A stretch of 64,000 bases of DNA from Mucilaginibacter glaciei (GTDB taxonomy: Bacteria > Bacteroidota > Bacteroidia > Sphingobacteriales > Sphingobacteriaceae): the NCBI RefSeq assembly GCF_014773245.1, contig NZ_JACWMX010000008.1, positions 62,001-126,000 of the forward strand, in the 5' to 3' direction. Shown here piece by piece: positions 1-6,590 of the stretch (the first letter of the stretch is position 1; each line of letters starts with the position of its first letter). The notes below the pieces were generated by a model. The model saw nothing but the letters and a program-made list of their open reading frames with translations, made no database searches and had not been told where the DNA came from. The position numbers and the translations under genes were made by a program.

Positions 1-1
1 T

Positions 2-178
2 ACAGACGACGAATTGGGTACCGACGATGAATTGATTGTTGCTGACGATGAGCTGGACACAGATGACCAATCTACCGTTGCTGATACTGAACTGAACGAA
101 GATTATGAAACAAACGCCGACGATACGGAAGGCGGTGGTAATGTAGACAACGGCGGCGGTGCCGAAACCCGGAATTAA
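2..178 (+). CDS. C-terminal end of an acidic repetitive protein (5' end outside window)
   Basis: An open frame enters from the left edge and stops with TAA at 176-178. The 58 visible residues are dominated by Asp, Glu, Thr and Gly, with a loose repeat of the form T/A-D-D-E-L spaced 6-8 residues apart, ending in a Gly/Asn-rich tail. No domain, catalytic motif or membrane segment is visible. The composition suggests an exported or disordered acidic tail, but the family cannot be named without the missing N-terminal part. A strong terminator follows 32 nt after the stop, so this is the last gene of its transcript. Confidence 0.6.
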   Translation, partial: TDDELGTDDELIVADDELDTDDQSTVADTELNEDYETNADDTEGGGNVDNGGGAETRN

Positions 179-210
179 CGTTGCCGAGCACGGCCTGAAT
201 AGCAGGCATA

Positions 211-246
211 AAAGCCACTTGTAAAACTAACAAGTGGCTTTTTTAT
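211..246 (+). terminator. Rho-independent terminator after the acidic protein gene
   Basis: An 11-bp stem (AAAGCCACTTG with CAAGTGGCTTT, loop TAAAACTAA) is followed by a T-run. It lies downstream of the plus-strand stop at 178. Confidence 0.85.
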
Positions 247-423
247 GATACAATACCGGGTTTTGTCAACTATCATCGCTTTTAACGGCAATAGAGTTAA
301 TCTGCTAATTATTAATTAATTGAAACGTAACGCTACAATTTTAACAGAGGTTTATTTACAAAATAGTTAATTTTTGGCAGCATTTTTGATACTTTATTAA
401 GTAACAATTAAAAACTAATAACG

Positions 424-717
424 ATGGAAAGCAACGAAAAAAATCCGGAATACACACCGAATAACAACCCGAATGAAAATCCTGAAGAACAACAGTCTCA
501 CAACGAGGACGGCGCGCAATACCACCGCCAGCCGGAGCAGGAGCAACAGCAGGAAGGCGCAGATACCTCATACAGTGAGTCTAACGATGTAACGCCACCA
601 AACCAACATGAGTTCCCGTCAGTTGGTGTAGCTACAAAAACAGATTTTGCCAGCCGCCCGCATGGCCGTACAACCGGCAGGATGGTAGGGCACGAGCCGG
701 GTACAGAAGGTATCTAA
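424..717 (+). CDS. Small hydrophilic hypothetical protein, 97 aa
   Basis: The product has no hydrophobic stretch. Residues 1-50 are rich in Asn, Glu, Gln and Pro; residues 60-97 contain basic residues and end in a Gly/Pro/Glu tail. It looks intrinsically disordered, like the small stress-type or genus-specific proteins common in Mucilaginibacter-like genomes, but I do not recognise a family. The frame starts at ATG 424 and ends 27 nt before a strong terminator, and both flanks carry terminators, so it is probably transcribed alone. That the gene is real rests on this clean framing by regulatory elements and on biased but plausible codon use. Confidence 0.6.
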   Translation: MESNEKNPEYTPNNNPNENPEEQQSHNEDGAQYHRQPEQEQQQEGADTSYSESNDVTPPNQHEFPSVGVATKTDFASRPHGRTTGRMVGHEPGTEGI

Positions 718-743
718 GATCTTTTTCAAATTTTAATTTACAG

Positions 744-779
744 AAAAAGCCATTCGTTAAACTGACGAATGGCTTTTTT
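744..779 (+). terminator. Rho-independent terminator after the 97-aa protein
   Basis: The stem AAAAAGCCATTCGT / ACGAATGGCTTTTTT with a 7-nt loop is perfect and ends in T6. It can work on both strands because both sides carry A/T runs. Confidence 0.85.
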
Positions 780-882
780 GGTTGTGGTGTCACCCTCAAT
801 ATGTTTGTCGTCGACCTTTCCATTGGGGATCGCTTTGTCGCTATCGCTCCGTGCAATGACGTGTGGTATTAAAACTCATGTC

Positions 883-959
883 CTTGCGAGCGATAGCGTG
901 GCAATCTCAGAGGACAAGCGGATAGGCTGAGATTGCCGCGTTGCTATCACTCCTCGCAA
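883..959. repeat. REP-like imperfect inverted repeat
   Basis: The arms TTGCGAGCGATAGCG..GGCAATCTCAG (from 883) and CTGAGATTGCC..CTCGCAA (to 959) face each other with two short indels between them. The sequence matches the look of the dispersed extragenic palindromes seen in many Bacteroidota genomes. The preceding bases 790-880 hold a more degenerate piece of similar character. Confidence 0.6.
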
Positions 960-979
960 TGACAATAGTTTTTGAGCAC

Positions 980-1008
980 AAAAAAAGCCATCCTCACAGA
1001 CAGCTTCT
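980..1008 (-). terminator. Probable terminator after accD
   Basis: Read on the minus strand, AAGCUGUC pairs with GAUGGCUU using two G-U wobbles, and a run of seven T follows. It sits 22 nt past the accD stop. The same wobble-containing design recurs after sppA at 29837-29866. Confidence 0.6.
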
Positions 1009-1030
1009 TCATTATAAAATATTGTTTAAT

Positions 1031-1915
1031 CTAACCCTTCGGCTCAATTACTTTTTCTTCTTTAGGTGTAACCGGTGTCAGCATTTTTAAGAATGAGGCC
1101 AGTTTTTCCTTCATTTCGCGGCGGTCTACGATAAAATCAAGGAAACCATGTTCCTGCACAAACTCTGCAGTCTGGAAGCCCTTAGGTAAATCTTTTTTGA
1201 TGGTTTCTTTAATAACACGCGGGCCGGCAAAGCCGATAAGTGAACCCGGCTCGGCAATATTAATGTCGCCCAGCATCGCGTACGAAGCGGTTACACCACC
1301 TGTAGTAGGGTCGGTTAGTAAAGATACGTACGGTACCTTAGCCTGGCTCAATAAAGCCAGTTTAGCTGAAGTTTTAGCCATCTGCATGAGTGAAAACGCC
1401 GCTTCCATCATCCTGGCACCGCCTGATTTGGAGATCATGATGAAGGGTACTTTATTTGCGATGCTGTAATCTATCGAGCGGGCAATCTTTTCGCCTACTA
1501 CAGACCCCATAGAACCACCTATAAAGTTAAAGTCCATACAGGCAATCATTACTTCCTGGCCGTTCATTTTACCATGTGCGGCGCGGATAGCATCCTGCAG
1601 GCCGGTCTTTTTTTGCGTTTCGGCAACGCGGTCGGTGTATTTTTTACTGTCGGTAAAGTTTAGGGGGTCGCCGCTGTGCAGGTTGTTAAACAGTTCGGTA
1701 AACTGGTTATCATCAAACAAAACAGAAAAATATTCTTTAGAGCCAATGCGCAAATGGAAACCGCAATAGTGGCAAACGTATTGGTTCTCTACCTGTTCTG
1801 AGTAATGCAACGGTTTTTTACAATTAGGGCATTTGTTCCAGATGCCGTCGGGCGCTTCCTTCTTTTCCTCAGTAGTCGTAATTATCCCTTTGATCTCTCT
1901 CTTAAACCAGGCCAT
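1031..1915 (-). CDS. accD: Acetyl-CoA carboxylase carboxyltransferase subunit beta
   Basis: AccD transfers the carboxyl group from carboxybiotin to acetyl-CoA together with AccA, the committed step of fatty-acid synthesis in the cytoplasm. The 294-aa product has the N-terminal zinc ribbon (C29-x2-C32 ... C48-x2-C51) followed by a crotonase-fold carboxyltransferase core including the Gly-rich segment FIGGSMGSVVGEK and the TTGGVTASYAMLGD stretch. The start is placed at ATG 1915, giving MAWFKREIKG, which matches the usual family start; a longer frame to 1945 would add ten residues with no family support. It is a single-gene unit divergent from the aldolase gene. accA and the biotin carboxylase genes are not in this window. 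Confidence 0.95.
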   Translation of the reverse strand: MAWFKREIKGIITTTEEKKEAPDGIWNKCPNCKKPLHYSEQVENQYVCHYCGFHLRIGSKEYFSVLFDDNQFTELFNNLHSGDPLNFTDSKKYTDRVAETQKKTGLQDAIRAAHGKMNGQEVMIACMDFNFIGGSMGSVVGEKIARSIDYSIANKVPFIMISKSGGARMMEAAFSLMQMAKTSAKLALLSQAKVPYVSLLTDPTTGGVTASYAMLGDINIAEPGSLIGFAGPRVIKETIKKDLPKGFQTAEFVQEHGFLDFIVDRREMKEKLASFLKMLTPVTPKEEKVIEPKG

Positions 1916-1972
1916 ATCTATTTCTAAGTCTTTCAAGTATTGCAAAGAAACGAAAAAAGGTTTGTAATTATT

Positions 1973-2225
1973 GGGAGTGGTTGTAAAAGTTTAAGGGTTA
2001 GAGCGGTTTATAAGGAGATAAAGGTTGGGGGTAAAGGAAAAGGTTTGCAAATGTAAAGCCGTTGATAGCGGCTTTACATAACTTATTATTACCGTCAAAC
2101 TTATTTGGCAGCAATTCAAACCGTTACAAACGGTAAATTGGCGATAACCAAGGCAACTTTTATAACTTTTCCAACTTTTACCATCCTTTCCATCTTTAAC
2201 TTTTCAACTATTTTTATAACTTCGA
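1973..2225. repeat. Facing purine/pyrimidine arms with 9-nt period in the accD-fbaA gap
   Basis: The divergent gap 1916-2242 holds a purine-rich arm (1973-2045), with units such as GTAAAAGTT, AGAGCGGTT and ATAAAGGTT, and a complementary-type pyrimidine arm (2152-2225), whose reverse complement reads GGAAAAGTT, ATAAAAGTT and so on. The arms face each other across about 106 nt. The intervening part contains a perfect 10-bp hairpin (2052-2061 with 2069-2078). Promoters for both genes must lie in or beside this structure, but I could not assign them. Confidence 0.5.
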
Positions 2226-2242
2226 AGCCCAAACAAACGCAC

Positions 2243-3322
2243 ATGGATTTAAAAAATATAAAAGGCGTACTGCACGGCGATCAGGTGCAGGAGCTATTTG
2301 AAGCAGCTAAAAAACATCAGTTTGCATTGCCTGCCGTAAACGTGATCGGTACCAATACAATTAATGCCGTTATGGAAACAGCCGCGGCTGTTAACTCTCC
2401 TGTAATTATTCAATTATCAAATGGTGGCGCGCAATTTTATGCGGGTAAATCATTAGATAACTCAAAATTACAGGCCTGCATTTTGGGCGGTGTATCTGCC
2501 GCTAAACACGTTCATTTATTAGCCGAGCATTATGGTGTTGCGGTTATTTTACATACCGACCACGCCGCTAAAAAGTTGTTACCGTGGATTGACGGCTTAT
2601 TAGAGCATGGCGAGAAATTCTTTGCCGAAACAGGCAAACCCTTATTCTCATCACACATGCTGGATCTTTCTGAAGAGCCGATTGAAGAGAATATTGAAAT
2701 ATCTGCCAAATACTTAGAGCGCATGGCCAAAATGGGCATGACCGTTGAAATTGAGTTAGGTGTTACAGGCGGTGAAGAGGACGGTGTTGATAACAGCGAT
2801 GTTGACAGCTCACGTTTATATACCCAGCCAGAAGAGGTTGCTTATGCTTATGAAGAACTTTCTAAAGTGAGCCATCGTTTTACTATTGCAGCTGCATTTG
2901 GTAATGTGCACGGTGTATACAAACCGGGTAACGTTAAATTACAGCCGGTTATTTTGCATAACTCACAGGAGTTTTTGAAAGAGAAACACAGCCTAACTGC
3001 CGAAAAGCCGATCAACTTTGTATTCCACGGTGGGTCTGGTTCAAGCCAGGAAGAAATTCGCGAAGCGATCTCTTACGGTGCTATCAAAATGAACATCGAT
3101 ACCGATATGCAGTTTGCATTTTGGGAAGGTATAAGGGATTACTATCAGGCAAAAGAAGGCTATTTGCAAACACAAATTGGCAGCCCTGATGGTGACGATT
3201 CTCCAAACAAGAAATTTTACGACCCGCGCGTTTGGTTGCGTAAAGCCGAAGAAACCTTCGTAGCAAGGTTAAAAGTGGCTTTTGCCGATCTGAACTGTAT
3301 AGACGTGAACAGCAAGCTATAA
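2243..3322 (+). CDS. fbaA: Class II fructose-bisphosphate aldolase
   Basis: This cytoplasmic enzyme cleaves fructose-1,6-bisphosphate to DHAP and glyceraldehyde-3-phosphate in glycolysis and runs the reverse step in gluconeogenesis. The product is 359 aa, the usual length for the long (FbaA) type. The zinc/catalytic segment HTDHAA lies at residues 104-109, the second metal region is around FGNVHGVY, and the phosphate-binding FHGGSGS loop follows. ATG 2243 (MDLKNIKGVL) is chosen; the longer frame back to 2105 would be encoded by the repetitive pyrimidine arm and has no family counterpart. It is monocistronic, with a strong terminator 23 nt after the stop. Confidence 0.95.
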   Translation: MDLKNIKGVLHGDQVQELFEAAKKHQFALPAVNVIGTNTINAVMETAAAVNSPVIIQLSNGGAQFYAGKSLDNSKLQACILGGVSAAKHVHLLAEHYGVAVILHTDHAAKKLLPWIDGLLEHGEKFFAETGKPLFSSHMLDLSEEPIEENIEISAKYLERMAKMGMTVEIELGVTGGEEDGVDNSDVDSSRLYTQPEEVAYAYEELSKVSHRFTIAAAFGNVHGVYKPGNVKLQPVILHNSQEFLKEKHSLTAEKPINFVFHGGSGSSQEEIREAISYGAIKMNIDTDMQFAFWEGIRDYYQAKEGYLQTQIGSPDGDDSPNKKFYDPRVWLRKAEETFVARLKVAFADLNCIDVNSKL

Positions 3323-3344
3323 GCTTGTAGAGCCAATAAGAATA

Positions 3345-3381
3345 AAAAGCGCTAATGGATATAACATTAGCGCTTTTTTTA
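3345..3381 (+). terminator. Rho-independent terminator after fbaA
   Basis: AAAAGCGCTAATG pairs with CATTAGCGCTTTT across a 7-nt loop, followed by a T-run. The stem is perfect. Confidence 0.9.
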
Positions 3382-3411
3382 GGTTATAGATAATAATTTT
3401 ACCCCACTGAA

Positions 3412-3909
3412 ATGGCAAAAAAGAACAAGAATTTATTTGAGCGGTTTGCCAACTGGGCCACCGCTGCAACAGGCAGCTCGGCTGCGTTTATCATCGCCAT
3501 TTTGACAATTGTTGTCTGGTTGATAACTGGTCCTATATTTAAATATTCTGATACCTGGCAGCTCATCATCAATACGGGCACTACTATTATTACCTTTTTA
3601 ATGGTGTTCCTGATCCAAAAATCGCAAAACAAAGATTCAAAGGCTATCCACCTAAAGCTGAACGAATTGCTTGCCTCGCACCAGGGCGCCAGTAACCGAA
3701 TGGTGGATATTGAAGACTTGACCGAAAAGGAATTGGATCAACTGCATAAATTTTATGTGAAGCTGTCCGACCTGGCCGAGAACGAAGATGATATCACCTG
3801 TACACACTCTATTGATGCTGCAGAAGAGAACCATAATAAAAAAATAACCAACTTTAAAACTCAAACGCATTACTCTAATGCCCTCAAAAATAGAAGTAAA
3901 AAAGGTTGA
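3412..3909 (+). CDS. Low-affinity iron permease family membrane protein
   Basis: The 165-aa product shows two hydrophobic helices (about residues 24-43 and 51-69) after a short basic, aromatic N-terminus, then a charged cytoplasmic helical tail. This layout and the N-terminal pattern FERFANWATAATGSSAAF match the low-affinity iron permease family (PF04120), originally named from a yeast transporter; the bacterial transport role is inferred and not proven. The last 32 nt overlap the start of the following GNAT gene, so the two are probably co-transcribed and translationally coupled. Confidence 0.8.
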   Translation: MAKKNKNLFERFANWATAATGSSAAFIIAILTIVVWLITGPIFKYSDTWQLIINTGTTIITFLMVFLIQKSQNKDSKAIHLKLNELLASHQGASNRMVDIEDLTEKELDQLHKFYVKLSDLAENEDDITCTHSIDAAEENHNKKITNFKTQTHYSNALKNRSKKG

Positions 3910-4300
3910 TAACGCCGCCGATCTGCAAACGGCATTCGCTGTACGCCACCAGGTTTTTGTTATAGAGGGTATTTGCCCGCCCGAATTAGAGCGGGAGAAC
4001 GAAGAGGTTTCCCATCACTTTTTAGCTACTGTTGATGGGCAGCCAGCCGGTGCTGCCCGCTGGCGCAAAACCGATAATGGCTACAAACTGGAGCGTTTTG
4101 CCGTATTGTCGCAATTTAGGGGTGGGGTAGGGTCGGCATTGGTTAAAGCCGTTTTGGATGATTTGCCCGCCGATGCCGGTTATGTTTACCTGCATGCCCA
4201 AACACCTGCTGTGGGTCTTTACAAAAAATTCGGATTTATAACGGAAGGAGCAGAATTTGAAGAGGCGGGTATAAAGCATTATAAAATGGTTATGAGTTAG
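3878..4300 (+). CDS. GNAT-family N-acetyltransferase
   Basis: The product, 140 aa, is a single-domain acetyl-CoA-dependent N-acyltransferase. The N-terminal AVRHQVFVIEG segment and the acetyl-CoA-binding region LSQFRGGVGSALV (a Q/RxxGxG/A-type motif) are visible, as is the C-terminal ALYKKFGF-like strand (VGLYKKFGF). This resembles the ElaA/YjcF branch, whose substrates are unknown. The gene starts inside the end of the iron permease gene (32-nt overlap) and ends 13 nt before the convergent HMG-CoA lyase gene, with no obvious terminator between them. Confidence 0.85.
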   Translation: MPSKIEVKKVDNAADLQTAFAVRHQVFVIEGICPPELERENEEVSHHFLATVDGQPAGAARWRKTDNGYKLERFAVLSQFRGGVGSALVKAVLDDLPADAGYVYLHAQTPAVGLYKKFGFITEGAEFEEAGIKHYKMVMS

Positions 4301-4313
4301 CTCAATCCCAAAC

Positions 4314-5174
4314 TTATTTCGTAAAAATCCTGCTCGAGTAATCCATCGCTTCCTGCAGTTTATCCAGATCAAGGCCTAATTCGATGTTTTGATGCAGCAG
4401 GTAGGCAATCACGTTTTCGGTAGCGATGTTGCCGGTCAAGTTATCTGCCGCCATCGGGCAGCCACCGTAACCCTTCAGGGCAGTATCAAACCTGGTGCAA
4501 CCGCTTTCGTGTGCGGCGGCTATCTTATCCAGCCAGGTATCGGGTGTAGAATGCAGGTGAACACCAAACTGTACGCCTAAAAATTCTTTTGCCAGGGCAG
4601 GGTAGAGGCTGCTGATCTGTTCGGGTGTGGCAATGCCGATGGTATCTGAAAGGGCAATGTTGTAAATCCCCTCTTTCACCAGCTTTTCCGTCCATTCTTT
4701 TGCAATATCTGTGCTCCATATATCCCCATAAGGGTTGCCAAAACCCATGGACAGGTATATCAATGGTATTTTGTTTTTAGTAGCGCACAGGGCAGCGATT
4801 TGCTTTACATTGTCGAATGACTGGTCAATAGTTGTGTTGGTATTACGCAACTGGAAGGTTTCTGAAATAGAAAAAGGGTAACCCAGGTAGGTGATTTCTT
4901 CGTGGCTGGCAGCATCTTCGGCGCCGCGGTAATTAGCTACAATAGCTAATAGTTTTGACCTGGTCGCGCTTAGATCCAGTTTGCTTAACACCTCAGCAGT
5001 ATCGCGCATTTGCGGTATTGCCTTTGGTGATACAAAGCTACCGAAATCGATCGTATCAAAACCTACCTGTAAAAGGAGATTTATGTAGGCAGCCTTTACA
5101 TCGGTAGGCACAAAATCATGCAGGCCTTGCATGGCATCGCGCGGACACTCGGTTATCTTTAAAGCTTCGGCCAT
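4314..5174 (-). CDS. Hydroxymethylglutaryl-CoA lyase
   Basis: This TIM-barrel enzyme splits HMG-CoA into acetyl-CoA and acetoacetate, the last step of leucine catabolism. The 286-aa product has the N-terminal ECPRDAMQG (the catalytic Arg-Asp of the HMGL-like family), the metal-binding HLHSTPDTW strand and the HMG-CoA-lyase signature GYGGCPMA with its catalytic Cys. The gene begins 3 nt after the stop of the upstream NADH dehydrogenase gene, so the pair is an operon. A related aldolase of the same superfamily is possible, but the GGCP signature favours the lyase. Confidence 0.88.
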   Translation of the reverse strand: MAEALKITECPRDAMQGLHDFVPTDVKAAYINLLLQVGFDTIDFGSFVSPKAIPQMRDTAEVLSKLDLSATRSKLLAIVANYRGAEDAASHEEITYLGYPFSISETFQLRNTNTTIDQSFDNVKQIAALCATKNKIPLIYLSMGFGNPYGDIWSTDIAKEWTEKLVKEGIYNIALSDTIGIATPEQISSLYPALAKEFLGVQFGVHLHSTPDTWLDKIAAAHESGCTRFDTALKGYGGCPMAADNLTGNIATENVIAYLLHQNIELGLDLDKLQEAMDYSSRIFTK

Positions 5175-5177
5175 GAT

Positions 5178-6491
5178 TTAATCGGGTTTGCTCACCTGTT
5201 CGTCTTTTTGAACCAGCTCTTCGCGTTTAAAGTTACGGATAATCAGCCTGCTGCCACCGTTATAGCTGATATAACTTGATACCCAGTTAATAAATACGAT
5301 AACCCTGTTGCGACCGCCCATTAATGATATCAAGTGTACAAACATCCATATCAGCCAGGCAAAAAAGCCCTGAGTTTTAAACTTACCAATATCGGCAATG
5401 GCCTTATTGCGGCCAATGGTTGCTAACGAGCCCTTATCATTATACTTAAATGGTAAGGGTTGCTCTGCACGAAGCATCCGCACAATATTTTTACCCGTGG
5501 TTTCGCCCATCTGGATAGCTACCTGCGCAACACCCGGGTGTCCCTTTGGTGTTTCGTCTGTAATCATCGCAGCCACATCGCCAATAGCAAATATGTTTTC
5601 GGTGCCTATCATGCGGCAAATGGTATCCACCTTGATGCGGTTTCCGCGCTCAATGGCGTCTTTTGATACTCCCTCCGGCACAACACCCTGTACCCCTGCA
5701 GACCAGATCACGTTTTTGGTTTTGATACTTTTACCGCCCTCGAATTTGATCTCGTTGCCGTCATAGCTTTCCACCTTAACATTCAGCAACAGCTCGACTC
5801 CCATTTTATGCAAAAAATCGTCTGCGGCTTTAGATCCCTCGTCAGAAAACGGTCCCAAAACTTTCGGAAGGAAATCGACCAGGTAAACCTTCATTTCATC
5901 TTTAGACAGTTCGGCGTAATCCTTGTTCAACACGTGATTGCGCAGCTCGGCCAAGGCGCCTGCAAGCTCTACACCGGTAGGCCCTGCACCAACCAGTACA
6001 AATGATAAATAGGCTGCGCGTTCTTCCTTAGACGGCCTTAAAATAGCCTCTTCCAGGTTCTGTAATACCATGTACCGAAGGTTTAAAGCTTCCGGAATAG
6101 ATTTCATTGGCATAGCGTAGTGCTCTATCTCTTTATTGCCAAAGAAATTGGTAGTTGAGCCCGTTGCGATAACCAGATAATCGTATTTGATGGGGCCAAT
6201 GGTAGTTTCGACCGTATTGTTTTCCCTGTCTATCCGGGAAACTTCGGTATGGCGGAAACGTAAGTTCTTTTGTCCCTCAAAGTTTTTCCGGAGCGAGAAT
6301 GCGATTGATTCTGACTCTAAACTACCGGTAGCTACTTGGTAAAGTAACGGCTGGAATGTGTGGTAGTTATGCTTGTCGATCAGGATAACTTCTACAGGCT
6401 TATCGGCCAGTTGTTTAGCCACCTGTATACCGCCGAAGCCGCCGCCTATGATCACTACTGTTGGAAATTTAGAACTATCTGTATTGCTCAT
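5178..6491 (-). CDS. Type II NADH dehydrogenase (NAD(P)/FAD-dependent oxidoreductase)
   Basis: NDH-2 passes electrons from NADH to quinone at the membrane without pumping protons. The 437-aa product has an FAD Rossmann motif VVIIGGGFGG near the N-terminus, the conserved KHNYHTFQPLLYQVATG segment, a second dinucleotide-binding motif LVGAGPTGVELAGAL, the IWSAGVQG and FAIGDVA stretches, and an amphipathic/hydrophobic C-terminus likely to touch the membrane. ATG 6491 (MSNTDSSKF) is chosen because a longer frame to 6551 would run through the secDF terminator at 6540-6570. It forms a two-gene unit with the HMG-CoA lyase gene. Confidence 0.92.
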   Translation of the reverse strand: MSNTDSSKFPTVVIIGGGFGGIQVAKQLADKPVEVILIDKHNYHTFQPLLYQVATGSLESESIAFSLRKNFEGQKNLRFRHTEVSRIDRENNTVETTIGPIKYDYLVIATGSTTNFFGNKEIEHYAMPMKSIPEALNLRYMVLQNLEEAILRPSKEERAAYLSFVLVGAGPTGVELAGALAELRNHVLNKDYAELSKDEMKVYLVDFLPKVLGPFSDEGSKAADDFLHKMGVELLLNVKVESYDGNEIKFEGGKSIKTKNVIWSAGVQGVVPEGVSKDAIERGNRIKVDTICRMIGTENIFAIGDVAAMITDETPKGHPGVAQVAIQMGETTGKNIVRMLRAEQPLPFKYNDKGSLATIGRNKAIADIGKFKTQGFFAWLIWMFVHLISLMGGRNRVIVFINWVSSYISYNGGSRLIIRNFKREELVQKDEQVSKPD

Positions 6492-6536
6492 TTGAGTACA
6501 TTTTGGGTATTGAAACTTATGCGTTTGCATAGTAAA

Positions 6537-6570
6537 CAAAAAAGGCTCCAAATGTTCTTTGGAGCCTTTT
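6537..6570 (-). terminator. Rho-independent terminator after secDF
   Basis: A perfect 13-bp stem (AAAAGGCTCCAAA / TTTGGAGCCTTTT) with a 5-nt loop is followed on the minus strand by T-rich sequence. It separates secDF from the NDH-2 gene. Confidence 0.9.
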
Positions 6571-6590
6571 AAAATATATGAGATGGATTA

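Noticed and set aside
2105..2242. N-terminal extension of the aldolase
   Set aside because: The extra 46 residues are encoded by the pyrimidine repeat arm and lack family counterparts; ATG 2243 gives the standard length.
6492..6551. Longer NDH-2 start at 6551
   Set aside because: It would place the secDF terminator inside the coding region.
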